Counted from the first letter of the stretch, positions 43,457-52,744 are shown. The stretch: 64,000 nucleotides of DNA from Mesorhizobium australicum (GCF_900177325.1 NZ_FXBL01000004.1:1240001-1304000), one strand, 5' to 3'. Notes: generated by a model from the letters alone, not told the origin. Made by a program: numbers and translations.

Positions 43457-44487
43457 TCACTGGAATGTCATCGGCAACATGAAGGAATGCGAGCCGGTGA
43501 GACCCGCGGGCGGCGGAGGAATTCGGGCCGCGCGGACGATGCCGAGCGCGGTGCCGTCCAACTTGCTGTTGCCCGAGGAGCGGGCGACGCGGGCCGACAC
43601 TATCGAACCTGAGGCGTTCACCACGAAGGCTATGCTGACGCTGCCACGCGTTCCACGCGCCCGCCGTGCGGCGCGGGCAATGGCGCGCTGAACGGCGCTG
43701 TTCCACTTGTTCGGATTAACCGTCGGCGTGCTCGCCGCTTGCTGCTGGACAGAGGATTCCGAACGCGACTTCGCTTCCTTGCGGACGTCCGCCTTCTTTG
43801 CAGGCTTGGGCATCTCCGCCCTCTTCTTCGGCTTCGGCGTCTCGGTCTTCTTGCGCTCGGCCTTCTTCACGACCTTGGGCTCAGGTTTCGCCTCGGCCGT
43901 CTTGACCGGTTCTTCCGGTGGCGTCTCCTCGACGACATGCTCCGGTCGCGGCAGGGGGATCACCACCTCGGGCTCTACGGCCTCGGCGATCTCCTGCTCG
44001 ATTGCTTCCTCCTCCAGCGGCTCGGCCGTTTTCTGCTCGACAGGCTCGGCGGTCTCCTGCCGGGCGATCTCCGTCTCCTGGGTGACTGGCGTCTCTTCAG
44101 GCTCGGCCTGTTCCAGCGGCGTCTTCTCCGCCTCTGCCTGCTCAACCGGTGTTTCCTCGGTCTCAACCGGCTTCGGCGTTTCCTCGTCCACTATCTGAGG
44201 CGGCTCTTCCTCCATGATCTCGTGAACTTTTTCCGGCGACGTCTCCTCGACGTCCTCTTCTGAGATCACCTCGCTGGGCGACACCGAGGCAGCCATGGCG
44301 AAGGCGACCGGCTCCAGTTCGACCAGCATAGTCTCTTCGACGCTGACTTCTTCGGGCGGGGGCTGAAGGGCCTGGAAGGCAAAGGAAGCCGCGGCATGGG
44401 CGAGAACAACGGACACGGCGGCGAACGTCCAGAGCCCCGCTTCGCGCCGGGAAATCTTCTGACCAAGGACGAGCTCCGCCGGTGCGT

Positions 44488-44491
<4 letters not shown>
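43457..44491 (-). CDS. tonB: TonB-type energy transducer
   Basis: The 344-residue protein has a cytoplasmic N-tail, one membrane anchor (about residues 20-42, 'LWTFAAVSVVLAHAAASFAF'), a long periplasmic Glu/Pro/Thr-rich spacer with repeated 'EETPVEQAE'-like units (about 80-200), a Lys-rich stretch, and a C-terminal TonB domain ending 'PPPPAGLTGSHSFMLPMTFQ'. It transmits proton-motive force from ExbBD to outer-membrane receptors. Its ATG overlaps the exbD stop by four bases. No TonB-dependent receptor is encoded in the window. Confidence 0.92.
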
Positions 44492-44931
<440 letters not shown>

Positions 44932-44941
44932 CGCCCCGCTC

Positions 44942-45913
44942 CTACTCGGCCGCCAGCTTGCGCAGCGGCGCGCCCCGATAGTCGAGGTCGCGGCTGACCA
45001 GCCGTTCGACGCCGGCGGAGGCATCGGCGAGCACTTGGCGATAGCCTGCGATCGAGCGCGCGAACATGTTGTAGATGACGACCGCGGGGATGGCCGCGAC
45101 AAGACCGATCGCGGTTGCCAGCAGCGCCTCGGCGATGCCCGGCGCGACGACGGCGAGATTGGTGGTCTGCGATTCGGAAATGCCGATGAAGGCATTCATG
45201 ATGCCCCAGACCGTTCCGAACAGGCCGACGAAGGGCGCGGTCGAACCGATGGTCGCGAGCAGGCCTGTGCCCCGCGTCATGCGTCGGCTCGCCTGCGCCT
45301 CGATGCGGGACAGCCGTGACCCGACGCGCTCCTTGAGGCCGCTGCCGTCCACATGGTCAAGGGCTGCTTCGGAGAGCTCAACCTCCTGATGCGCCGCCTG
45401 AACGAAAAGCGGGACCGGCCCCTCCTTCCCCGCTAGCGCCGATAGCGCTTCCCGCAGGCTGCGGGCGCGGATGACGACCTCGCCGGCGCGCTGGGCGCGG
45501 GCGCTTGCGCCGAGCAGCTCGAGGGACTTGGCAAGCCAGACCGTCCAGGTGACCAGCGAGGCGAATGCCAGCCCGGTCATCACCGACTTGACGACGATGT
45601 CGGCCTGCATGAACATCCCCCACGGCGACAGGTCGTGCGGCAGGATCGGCGCGATGCCTGCATTCTCGCCGATGGTCATGCCGTTGCCGGCATCGGTCGC
45701 AGCCGCACCGGACGCCGACGCGGTAGGCGCCACATCTGTCGCGGCCGGGGGGGTGACCGCCGGCGCTTCAGGAGCGGGTTGCGCGGGCGCGACGGCCGGG
45801 ACCTGCGCGGTAGGTTGCGTCTCCTGGGTCATGGCGGGCGTCGCCATCGAGAGGACGGCGGCGAATGCGAATGTCAGCAGCGGACGAAGAAAGATCGTGG
45901 TCAAAGCCGGCAC
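44942..45913 (-). CDS. exbB: ExbB biopolymer transport protein with long Pro/Ala-rich leader
   Basis: The 323-residue protein begins with a hydrophobic signal-like stretch and a long Pro/Ala/Thr-rich periplasmic leader (about residues 30-85), then three membrane segments of the MotA/TolQ/ExbB domain with 'GLLATIGSTAPFVGLFGTVW' and 'APGIAEALLATAIGLVAAIP'. This extended form is usual in rhizobia. The start is a GTG at 45913 with a weak ribosome site; a start inside the leader cannot be excluded. It is the first gene of the exbB-exbD-tonB operon. Confidence 0.9.
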   Translation of the reverse strand: MPALTTIFLRPLLTFAFAAVLSMATPAMTQETQPTAQVPAVAPAQPAPEAPAVTPPAATDVAPTASASGAAATDAGNGMTIGENAGIAPILPHDLSPWGMFMQADIVVKSVMTGLAFASLVTWTVWLAKSLELLGASARAQRAGEVVIRARSLREALSALAGKEGPVPLFVQAAHQEVELSEAALDHVDGSGLKERVGSRLSRIEAQASRRMTRGTGLLATIGSTAPFVGLFGTVWGIMNAFIGISESQTTNLAVVAPGIAEALLATAIGLVAAIPAVVIYNMFARSIAGYRQVLADASAGVERLVSRDLDYRGAPLRKLAAE

Positions 45914-45977
45914 CTGTTAATCTGACTATTATACTCAACTATTACGGCAGGTCGATGGCGCGAAGCGATGCCGCTTG

Positions 45978-46262
45978 TCAATGCCTCGTTCCGGATGTTG
46001 ACAGTCCGGCGTACAGACGGCCGTAAATTCCGCGTTTCGTGATCAGCTGCGAATGCGTGCCCTGGTCGGCGATGCGAACGTCGCCGAACTCGAGGAAAGG
46101 CGCGTAGAGCCGCTTCAGCATCATCGAAGGCGCGGCAAGCTGCACTTCGGCATTGGCGGTCAGTAGGCGCCCAGCCATGGCGCGGCACTCCCTTGCCTGT
46201 GAGGTAGATCAGATAAGGCCCGCCGAGGATCGAACCAACCAGGGCGAACGGAAAAGCCACAG
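45978..46262 (-). pseudogene. Decayed iron-siderophore ABC transporter remnant (FecCD end + ATPase pieces)
   Basis: Reading down from 46260 gives 'VAFPFALVGSILGGPYLIYL', the C-terminal end of FecCD-type iron permeases. It is followed by 'MAGRLLTANAEVQL' (46178), which looks like the start of the partner ATPase; the frame then jumps to 'FGDVRIADQGTHSQLI' and 'TKRGIYGRLYAG', the extreme C-terminus of an ABC exporter-type ATPase. Walker and signature motifs are missing. The pieces appear fused by deletion just upstream of exbB. Confidence 0.55.
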
Positions 46263-46270
46263 GTTCTGTG

Positions 46271-46726
46271 CTACTTTGTGTGTCCTTCAATCGTCGGATG
46301 ATTTCCGTCACCATCCATCATCATGACACCATCGAAGGTGGAGAACTTGGCGATGACCGAGGCGTCGATCTTAGCCTCAGCCGCGACAACAGCGGCAGCC
46401 ATTGAGGCTGCTTCACCGGCGCTCAGCCCAAAATGCTGAAGCGACTTTGCCTCCTTGAGTGCGTCGCCGCTGCAGAGCGTTAAGACCCATTTGCCGTGCT
46501 TCTTCCGAAGCAAGGTACGCCCACCCATATCGCCTTGGGACCATCCGGCCACGGCGATATCATTGTAGACCGTCACCGGATCGACTGTCAGGCGCGACTG
46601 GGGTTTGTCGAACGTGGCCATCATCAACTGACGAATGTCGTCCGGCTCGCCGGCAGATGATGGGATCGCCGTGGCGAGTGTGGATGCAACCGCGCCTGCG
46701 ATCAGCAGGGGCCTCAGATAGCTCAT
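46271..46726 (-). CDS. Small exported protein of the copper cluster
   Basis: The 151-residue precursor has a signal peptide ('LLIAGAVASTLATAIPSSAG') and a mature domain with 'IAVAGWSQGDMGGRTLLRKK' and 'WVLTLCSGDALKEAKSL'. It resembles proteins annotated in alphaproteobacteria as copper-uptake-system-associated; I know no function. The ATG at 46726 has GAGGAA eight bases upstream. It is the last gene of the copper run, 32 bases after the CopC-CopD fusion. One Cys and several Met/His near the C-terminus ('GVMMMDGDGNH') could contact metal, but this is a guess. Confidence 0.7.
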   Translation of the reverse strand: MSYLRPLLIAGAVASTLATAIPSSAGEPDDIRQLMMATFDKPQSRLTVDPVTVYNDIAVAGWSQGDMGGRTLLRKKHGKWVLTLCSGDALKEAKSLQHFGLSAGEAASMAAAVVAAEAKIDASVIAKFSTFDGVMMMDGDGNHPTIEGHTK

Positions 46727-46758
46727 CGTTACAATTCCTCGTTCTTGCGGCGTCACGC

Positions 46759-48372
46759 TCACGGTCGAATCTGGATCTTGCCTTCGATGCGCGCCATCTC
46801 GAAGTCGGTGATCAGGATATCAACGCGCACGGTCCATTCTCCTGGCAACGGCAGAACGACATCCTCGGCCAGCCATGTTCCGTCGCCGGGCTTTGCCGCC
46901 TTCCGCTTGAATGGTTCTATCCCGGCCTTGGCATTCGAGAACACGAAGGTGACATCCTTCGCATCGAGCGCACCGAAGTCGCCGGTCATCAGCATCGCTG
47001 TCACGCTAACCTTTCCGGTGCGGCCGGGGATTACAGTGAGATCCGCCATCGCCTTTTCGGTGTGGATATGAGTCGTCGCGGGGGCTGCCGCCGCAGCTGC
47101 GAGTGCACGCGGCGGCGGAGTGAAGCGCCAGGCCGCAACTGCACCGAAGATGGCGAGTGCGATCAGCGTTTCGACCACAATTGACCGTACGAGCCTGCGT
47201 GTGGCGGACGGATCGCCGCTCTCGGTCGGTTTGGTGAGTACCCAGCGGTTTGCAGCAACAAGCGCGAACAATCCCGCAAGAAGCGTCAGTTTGACCAGAA
47301 AGACCTGCCCGTATGCTGTGTCGAACACCGCTTTGGGGTTGCCGACCTGCACCACGGTCAAGATGGCGCCGGCGAGAACGAGCAATGCCACAAAGGCTGG
47401 TATCGCACGTGAGAACCTTTTCAAGGCTGGAACAGCGACTGTGTCCTTCGCATGAAGTGCGAGACCGAGCGGCATAAGTGCGCCGATCCAGGCGGCAACC
47501 GCAGCGACATGCGCGAATACCGTTGGCCGCATCAGCCACTGGGGCGAGGCGGCGCTCGCATGGCCGCTGATGGCGAGGGATGTTCCAGTAGCCAAAAGCC
47601 CAGCCACGGCTACGATACCACCGGACAGCCCGCTTATCCCTAGGCCAAGCACGCCGAAGGCGAATGCGACGAGGGCGCTGGCGACCGTGTTGCCATAGCT
47701 GGTGCCTAGTCCAGTGCTCCAGACGATCGCGTCGAAGAAGCGGGGGAGGGGGGCTTCGAGCGCATCGAGGCCCTGGAGGCCGACCGATACAATGGCGCCC
47801 AGGATGCCGATGGCGATTGCCGCGACGAACAAAGGGCGGCCTCGGAAAAGCCCGGGCATCAGCACGCGGATGGCGAAGACGCCGCCGACACCAATGAACA
47901 GCCCGACGTAGAGCGCGACCTTTGACAGCCAAAGCAGGCCTCGAACCGTCCAGTCCACCGTTTCCTGCACGACCGGTGCGACAGTGCTCGGTTCGCCGAT
48001 CGAGAAGACGACCGATCCACCGATCGGATGGCCATCGGCCGAGACGACGCGCCAGCTCAGCACATGTGTGCCGCGATCGAGTTCGGAAGGTGGGCTGATT
48101 TCGACGACATTGCCGCGCAAGGCGAACTTGTCGAGCGGGAGGTTGGATCCATCGGGCCGCACGATACGGAGCGAGAGCGGTGCGACAGGTTCCGAGAATG
48201 TCAGCCTGTAGATCGCGGGCGCGGATTCGATCACAGCTCCATCGGCGGGCGACGTGGAATTCAGCGATGCATGAGCCGCTGCGGTTCCAGCGAGCGCGGC
48301 CAGAATCATGAGCACTGCGATCAGGCGCGCTCCGATCAGGCAGATAACTCTCCGGGAAGGTGTCCGCGGCAC
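46759..48372 (-). CDS. CopC-CopD fusion copper transport protein
   Basis: The 537-residue protein has a signal peptide, a CopC domain (about residues 33-130; copper-binding N-terminal His in 'AHASLNSTSPADGA' and 'VVSADGHPIGGSVVF'), a CopD membrane domain with about eight segments (about 150-410), and a C-terminal periplasmic domain of the FixH/YtkA-like kind (about 440-537, 'GEWTVRVDILITD'). It is thought to bind copper in the periplasm and move it inwards. It starts at a GTG. The gene is in a run with SCO1 and PCuAC, indicating copper supply to cytochrome oxidase. Confidence 0.9.
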   Translation of the reverse strand: MPRTPSRRVICLIGARLIAVLMILAALAGTAAAHASLNSTSPADGAVIESAPAIYRLTFSEPVAPLSLRIVRPDGSNLPLDKFALRGNVVEISPPSELDRGTHVLSWRVVSADGHPIGGSVVFSIGEPSTVAPVVQETVDWTVRGLLWLSKVALYVGLFIGVGGVFAIRVLMPGLFRGRPLFVAAIAIGILGAIVSVGLQGLDALEAPLPRFFDAIVWSTGLGTSYGNTVASALVAFAFGVLGLGISGLSGGIVAVAGLLATGTSLAISGHASAASPQWLMRPTVFAHVAAVAAWIGALMPLGLALHAKDTVAVPALKRFSRAIPAFVALLVLAGAILTVVQVGNPKAVFDTAYGQVFLVKLTLLAGLFALVAANRWVLTKPTESGDPSATRRLVRSIVVETLIALAIFGAVAAWRFTPPPRALAAAAAAPATTHIHTEKAMADLTVIPGRTGKVSVTAMLMTGDFGALDAKDVTFVFSNAKAGIEPFKRKAAKPGDGTWLAEDVVLPLPGEWTVRVDILITDFEMARIEGKIQIRP

Positions 48373-48388
48373 GTTACTACTCCAATGT

Positions 48389-48417
48389 ATCTGGCGGCGG
48401 CTTGGCCGCCGCCAGAT
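48389..48417 (-). terminator. Perfect 13-bp intercistronic hairpin
   Basis: ATCTGGCGGCGGC and GCCGCCGCCAGAT pair perfectly around a three-base loop in the 52-base gap between the DUF1775 gene and the CopC-CopD gene. There is no T-run on the minus-strand exit side, so it may attenuate or protect mRNA rather than stop transcription fully. Confidence 0.55.
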
Positions 48418-48424
48418 CGGCTGA

Positions 48425-48952
48425 TCAGTGCCCGCCGGTCTTCTCCAGGATCTTTATGCCGGGAGCAGGTGATTCCAGATCGTCGCTCGACTGGCCGGCG
48501 GTCGGAGTTTCGATCCAGCGCTCGGCCGCTCCGTCCGGGCATTCCTGAATGATCGGGAAGTAGAGCATCTCGCCAACCTTGAAGTCTCCGGCCAGCGAAC
48601 CACGCAGGATGAATTCGTCATATTCGTCGTCAGGCAGGCTGCCGCCGCTCCAGATGACTTCCTTGACGCCCTCGGTCATCGGCGTGCCGTGATAGTCATA
48701 GGACTTGGCGTAGGCGCCGCGCACCTTCTCCAGCTTCCAGCCTGCCTTCGGCATCGGCTTGACCGCGATCACGCCTTCCGGGATCTGCACGCGGACTGTG
48801 ATGGTCGGCTTGCCTTCGCAACCGTGCGGCACGCGGAACACGGCCTTGTAGGTCGAGCCCAGAGCGGCCTCGCCCTTTTCAAGCGTGGCGTGGGCGAATG
48901 CAGGCGAAGTGATAGCCACCGCTGCGGCTGCAAACATGAGTTTCCGGAACAT
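48425..48952 (-). CDS. DUF1775 (YcnI-like) periplasmic copper protein
   Basis: The 175-residue precursor has a signal peptide ('MFRKLMFAAAAVAITSPAFA') cleaved to expose 'HATLEKGEAALGSTYKAVFR', the N-terminal His that binds copper in YcnI proteins. 'VPHGCEGKPTITVRVQIPEG' and 'YFPIIQECPDGAAERWIETP' are family hallmarks, including a conserved Trp. YcnI-family proteins are periplasmic copper-binding proteins that co-occur with CopCD. There is no C-terminal membrane anchor, unlike many Gram-positive members. Confidence 0.92.
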   Translation of the reverse strand: MFRKLMFAAAAVAITSPAFAHATLEKGEAALGSTYKAVFRVPHGCEGKPTITVRVQIPEGVIAVKPMPKAGWKLEKVRGAYAKSYDYHGTPMTEGVKEVIWSGGSLPDDEYDEFILRGSLAGDFKVGEMLYFPIIQECPDGAAERWIETPTAGQSSDDLESPAPGIKILEKTGGH

Positions 48953-49070
48953 TGTCTCTCTCCTTGCTTTACCGGCATCCTCTGCCGGCAGGGATATGAA
49001 GGGCTCACCGGCGCGATCGGTCGGTGAGGGGCGTCGAAACGCCCCGGTTGTGCTGAGATCGACTGGGCGA

Positions 49071-49844
49071 TCACGAAGTGCCCCCAGCCATGAGCTTCCT
49101 GAGCTTCCCGATGCGAGTCTCGGATTGCTCGCCGTAAGCGATGGTCCCGACGAACTGGCCGGCTGTATCCATCAGATAGACCGACGCCGTATGATCCATC
49201 GTATAATCGCCGTCGTCCGTCGGGATTTTGCGCCAGTAGGCGCGGTAGGATTTGCCGACCGCCGCGATCTGCGCCTCCGTGCCAGTCAGGCCGACGATGC
49301 GCGGATCGAACGATTGCAGGTACTGCGCCAGGAATTCTGGCGTATCACGCGTCGGGTCGATCGAGATGAACAGGACCCTAAGCTTCTCCGCATCCGGCCC
49401 AAGCGCCTTGAGTGCCTCGGACATCTCCCACAACGTCGTCGGACAGACTTCCGGACAGTGGGTGAAGCCGAAGAAGACCGCGAACGGCACACCGCTGAGA
49501 TCCGCGCTCGAGAGCGTCGAGCCGTCCTGGGCGACCAACTCGAACGGTCCGCCGATCGAAGCGGTAGAGGTCGTGTTTCGGTCCGCCAGGGATTGGAATG
49601 CCACGAAGGCAATTGCCGCGGCGACGAGGATTATAGCTGCGAAGCCAGCGATCAGCAGCCCACGTCGGATGGGCCGTATATCCGTCCTGGTCGCTGAGCT
49701 CGCAGACGGCGCGCGATAGCCGTTCAGCTCGGTTGCGTCGTCAGGAGTCGAACCCGCTTGCGAGTGAGCCGCAGTCGATGCAAACGTAGCCGTCGTCATC
49801 GCCGGCGACGCAGCCAGCGCTTTGATTGTCCCCTCGCTTGCCAT
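49071..49844 (-). CDS. SCO1/SenC-type copper chaperone
   Basis: The 257-residue protein has a long N-terminal tail, one membrane anchor (about residues 60-85), and a thioredoxin-like SCO domain with the copper-binding pair in 'FTHCPEVCPTTL' and the third ligand His in 'YTMDHTASVYLMD'. SCO proteins deliver copper to the CuA or CuB centre of cytochrome oxidase. The ATG at 49844 is one base after the PCuAC stop; a shorter start at 49799 would remove part of the poorly conserved tail. It acts in the periplasm, tethered to the inner membrane. Confidence 0.93.
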   Translation of the reverse strand: MASEGTIKALAASPAMTTATFASTAAHSQAGSTPDDATELNGYRAPSASSATRTDIRPIRRGLLIAGFAAIILVAAAIAFVAFQSLADRNTTSTASIGGPFELVAQDGSTLSSADLSGVPFAVFFGFTHCPEVCPTTLWEMSEALKALGPDAEKLRVLFISIDPTRDTPEFLAQYLQSFDPRIVGLTGTEAQIAAVGKSYRAYWRKIPTDDGDYTMDHTASVYLMDTAGQFVGTIAYGEQSETRIGKLRKLMAGGTS

Positions 49845-49845
49845 G

Positions 49846-50400
49846 TCAGCCCCCGTGCGCACCGTGGCTGGCAGGGGCGCCCATCTTCTCGACGGCGAAT
49901 TCGACGTCGATCGTTCCGGCCTTTTCCAGGGTCAGAGAGCCTTTGAACGGCTGGCCTTCCGTTGCCGGCTTCGAGAGCTGGAGGAACATGATGTGATAGC
50001 CGCCCGGCTTCAGTTCGACCGAGCTGCCAGGCGGTATCTCTATTCCCTCGACAGGGCGCATGGTCATCACGCCTTTGTCGTCGACGGCCATCTCGTGGAC
50101 CTCGGTCTTGCCGGCGATCTCGCCGCTGACGGCGATCAGCCGGTCTGGCGTGGAGCCGTTGTTCGTGATGATGAGATAGCCGGCAGCGACCTTGGCACCT
50201 GCAGGCGTCGCGCGCGACCAGGGATGATCAACGACAATGTCGCCGGATTTGAACTCATGCGCAAAGAGCGAATTGGTCATCGCAAACAATGCGAGAAGGA
50301 TAAACATCGCCATCCCCATGCGCTCCTCGATCGACCGGAAGCGGGACAGCAGATAGGTGTTAGAAAGCGTGCGCGCAGCGCCGCGAATTGACGTTGACAT
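49846..50400 (-). CDS. PCuAC-type periplasmic copper chaperone (DUF461)
   Basis: The 184-residue precursor carries a hydrophobic export segment '[15 protein letters not shown]' unusually far in (about residues 30-46) and a mature PCuAC domain with the copper motif: '[16 protein letters not shown]' and '[10 protein letters not shown]', i.e. the conserved His/Met set. It ends in a His-rich tail ('ASHGAHGG'). PCuAC extracts and transfers Cu(I) to SCO or CuA. The ATG at 50400 has GGAG eight bases upstream; starting at an internal Met near residue 28 would give a conventional signal peptide. Confidence 0.9.
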   Translation of the reverse strand: MSTSIRGAARTLSNTYLLSRFRSIEERMGMAMFILLALFAMTNSLFAHEFKSGDIVVDHPWSRATPAGAKVAAGYLIITNNGSTPDRLIAVSGEIAGKTEVHEMAVDDKGVMTMRPVEGIEIPPGSSVELKPGGYHIMFLQLSKPATEGQPFKGSLTLEKAGTIDVEFAVEKMGAPASHGAHGG

Positions 50401-50476
50401 GGGATAGCTCCGTTGCCCGACGCGAGGCGTTCTTGGGCTCGATCTGAATTCGGGGCGCGCGAATGCGCCCGGCGGA

Positions 50477-50863
50477 TCAGAGTCCCACGGGAGGTGCGCG
50501 GGGCGATCCTGGATCGTGGTCGTCACGATGGTGGATAGCGGTTTCGCGTGCGGGGAACCGGACGACAGTTCCGCCGGCGAATTCCCGCACAAGCTGTACA
50601 TTGTCGTCCGGGTCGGCGAGCGTTGTGACCGACATGCTGCACCCCATGGCGCAGCAGTTTGGGATTTTGACCGACCCGTCATGCGGTGTCGAACTCCCAT
50701 CTGACGACGTGATACAGAGCGGATTGCCGAACGTATCCACCGGCACGGTTCCGGACGCAGCCGCGCCCGTTGTCCATGCCGTAAAGAAGGCCTGCAGCAA
50801 CAGAATGATGGCCGCGGCGATCGCCACGGACCTATCCTTCCTGTGTGCCTTGAGATTCAGCAT
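50477..50863 (-). CDS. DUF2946-like small exported/membrane protein
   Basis: The 128-residue protein has one N-terminal hydrophobic segment (residues 14-35) and a periplasmic part with 'PLCITSSDG' and '[12 protein letters not shown]', a cysteine/methionine cluster typical of DUF2946 proteins that accompany copper genes. The C-terminal tail is Arg/His/Asp-rich. It is the first gene of the copper run on the minus strand. A direct function is unknown; the Cys-Met cluster suggests copper binding. Confidence 0.75.
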   Translation of the reverse strand: MLNLKAHRKDRSVAIAAAIILLLQAFFTAWTTGAAASGTVPVDTFGNPLCITSSDGSSTPHDGSVKIPNCCAMGCSMSVTTLADPDDNVQLVREFAGGTVVRFPARETAIHHRDDHDPGSPRAPPVGL

Positions 50864-50957
50864 CTAGCCTCCACCCTTCGCGTAGCACATAGGGTGTTGA
50901 GTGCGAAAGCCCGAACTATGCGGCATTTTGCGACCATCGCGTTGAGACGCTACGCAT

Positions 50958-51245
50958 TCAGATATCGTCTCCAGCGATTTCGCTGGATGGCAGGTCGCTC
51001 CGCTGGATATCACTCAGAGGCTTGTGTACGCGCAGCGGCTTTATCTTCTCCCCCAGGCGCATGATCCCGATGACCGTCTCAATGTCCGGGCAGCCGTCTT
51101 CGCGGCAGACCAATTCCGTTACCGCAATCACAACGTCCTCGGCGAGCCCATACTGCTCTCGAACCCAGTCCTTGATCAGACGCGTCTTTTCGGGAAGCGC
51201 ACGGCGGGGTGCAAGGGGGTTATTTAAGCGGATAGACGCTGACAT
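50958..51245 (-). CDS. Uncharacterised 95-residue protein with a CxxxxC motif
   Basis: I do not recognise a named family. The protein begins 'MSASIRLNNPLAPRRALPEK' and contains 'IAVTELVCREDGCPDIETVI' and 'IKPLRVHKPLSDI', reading like a small folded cytoplasmic protein with a possible metal-binding Cys pair. It has no signal peptide. The ATG at 51245 gives the most compact product; the frame extends 17 codons upstream. It lies 13 bases from the broken COG0523 gene on the same strand, so it may have been a partner of that metallochaperone. Confidence 0.6.
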   Translation of the reverse strand: MSASIRLNNPLAPRRALPEKTRLIKDWVREQYGLAEDVVIAVTELVCREDGCPDIETVIGIMRLGEKIKPLRVHKPLSDIQRSDLPSSEIAGDDI

Positions 51246-51258
51246 GAGTGGCTCGCAA

Positions 51259-51516
51259 TTACTCGGAACCAGCCGCAACCAGCGCCTGCTCGGCACGGCA
51301 CTTCATGAAACCGTTACGGAGAGTATCGCGAGGTAGGTCGCGTCTGATGAACACAATGCGCGTGACGCGGCCCTCGGTCGAGCGCCATGCGCGTTGATGC
51401 TCACCTTCGAGCAGCATGTGGACAGCCTGGACGACAAACCTGTCGTCATCGTCTTTGAAGGAGACAACGCCCTTCATACGGAGGATGTCCGCGCCGAACT
51501 CTGCGTGACGACCTTC
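51259..51516 (-). pseudogene. COG0523 (CobW-type) GTPase, C-terminal fragment only
   Basis: The minus strand from about 51510 reads 'AEFGADILRMKGVVSFKDDD', then 'VHMLLEGEHQRAW' and 'RVTRIVFIRRDLPRDTLRNG', the CobW C-terminal domain. The frame closes upstream at 51517, so the P-loop GTPase domain of some 240 residues is missing. It abuts the truncated gene on the other strand. It was presumably a zinc or cobalt metallochaperone and should now be non-functional. Confidence 0.8.
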
Positions 51517-52640
51517 TCAAGGAGGTTCGCAAACTCTCCAGAGAAGGCTGCTTCGATTATCTGCTTATAGAGGGGACAGGCATCGCCGAACCATTGCCTG
51601 TCGCTACCACATTCGACTTTCGTGACGAGAGTGGCGACAGCCTGTCGGACGTTGCCAGGCTGGATACGATGGTCACGGTTGTCGATGCAGTGAACCTGCT
51701 GAAAGACTATTCCTCGCACGATTTTCTCCGCGACCGGGGTGAGACGGCTGGTGACGGCGACGACCGCGCCCTTGTCGATCTGCTTGTCGAGCAGATCGAA
51801 TTCGCGGACGTCATCGTGTTGAACAAGGTGTCAGATACGCCGCCTCATGACCTCGACCTCGCCCGCAAGATTATCCGCGCGCTGAACCCGGATGCCGATC
51901 TCATCGAGACCGATTTTGGCAAGGCGCCGCTCGAAAAAATTCTCGACACCAAACGCTTCGACTTCGACAGGGCACAGGAGCATCCCTTGTGGTTCAAGGA
52001 ACTGAATGGCTTCAAGGATCACGTTCCGGAAACGGAAGAATACGGCATCCGCTCTTTCGTCTACCGGGCCCGCAGACCATTCGAGCCCAGCAAGTTGCAG
52101 GCGTTCATCAACAGGCCTTGGCCCGGCGTTGTCCGTACCAAGGGTTTCTTCTGGCTGGCCACCCGTCCTCACTATGTCGGTGAGCTCAGCCAGGCCGGTG
52201 CGCTCATAAGGACCGGCAAGCGGGGACTTTGGTGGGCTTCTGTGCCGCTGCACCAATGGCCGGATCATCCGGAATGGAGAGCTTCAATGAAGCCCTATCT
52301 CGATCCGATATGGGGCGATCGTCGGCAGGAGATCGTGTTCATCGGCTGCGATCCCATGGACGAGCGCCTGATCCGCGCTGAACTGGACGCATGCCTGGTG
52401 ACAGATCTGGATTTCTCACCTGGCCGTTGGAGAGACCTCGCGGATCCGTTTCCAAGTTGGAACGCGCGGCATGACATACGTCAGATGGTGCAGGCGATCG
52501 TCGGGCCGTTCAAGAACCAAGTCTATCTGCGTGGCACGAACCTTCTGAACGAGGTGGCGCTGAACCATACCTCGTTCATTAAGGATGTAGCACCACTGCG
52601 CGGCAGGCACATCGGGTTCGGTATCAAGACGGAGTTCTAA
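51498..52640 (+). pseudogene. COG0523 (ZigA-type) GTPase lacking its N-terminal P-loop region
   Basis: Family resemblance starts abruptly at 'TLRDDLLKEVRKLSREGCFD' (51498), continuing 'YLLIEGTGIAEPLPVATTFD', 'MVTVVDAVNLLKDY', 'VIVLNKVSD' and a C-terminal domain to 52640. The first 90-100 residues, with the GxxGxGKT P-loop and the GCICC metal motif, are absent; just before the break the sequence reads 'GCPRR' instead of GCICC. No credible start exists (a TTG at 51594 only). The remaining 380 codons are open, so the loss is probably recent. Confidence 0.75.
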
Positions 52641-52702
52641 GGGAACTCCTGCAAAATAGTGCAGCGGCATTGTATGCCGTTGCGCATGAAATCAGGAAAA
52701 AC

Positions 52703-52744
52703 GGAACATCTTCGGTGATGCCGATCTCACCGAAGATGTTCTGC
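52703..52744. repeat. Long perfect hairpin after the truncated ZigA-type gene
   Basis: GAACATCTTCGGTGA (52705-52719) and TCACCGAAGATGTTC (52728-52742) pair perfectly over 15 bases around an 8-base loop, extendable by a G-T and a C-G pair. No T-run follows on either side, so it is not a typical intrinsic terminator. Confidence 0.7.

Noticed and set aside
43707..44198. A Ser/Gly/Val-rich plus-strand frame resembling a low-complexity surface protein
   Set aside because: It is the complement of the Glu/Pro/Thr repeats of TonB; repeats on one strand create repeats on the other.
51594..52640. An intact 348-residue gene starting at TTG
   Set aside because: The same frame shows family sequence before that codon (from 51498) and lacks the P-loop region, so it is a truncated gene rather than a complete one.
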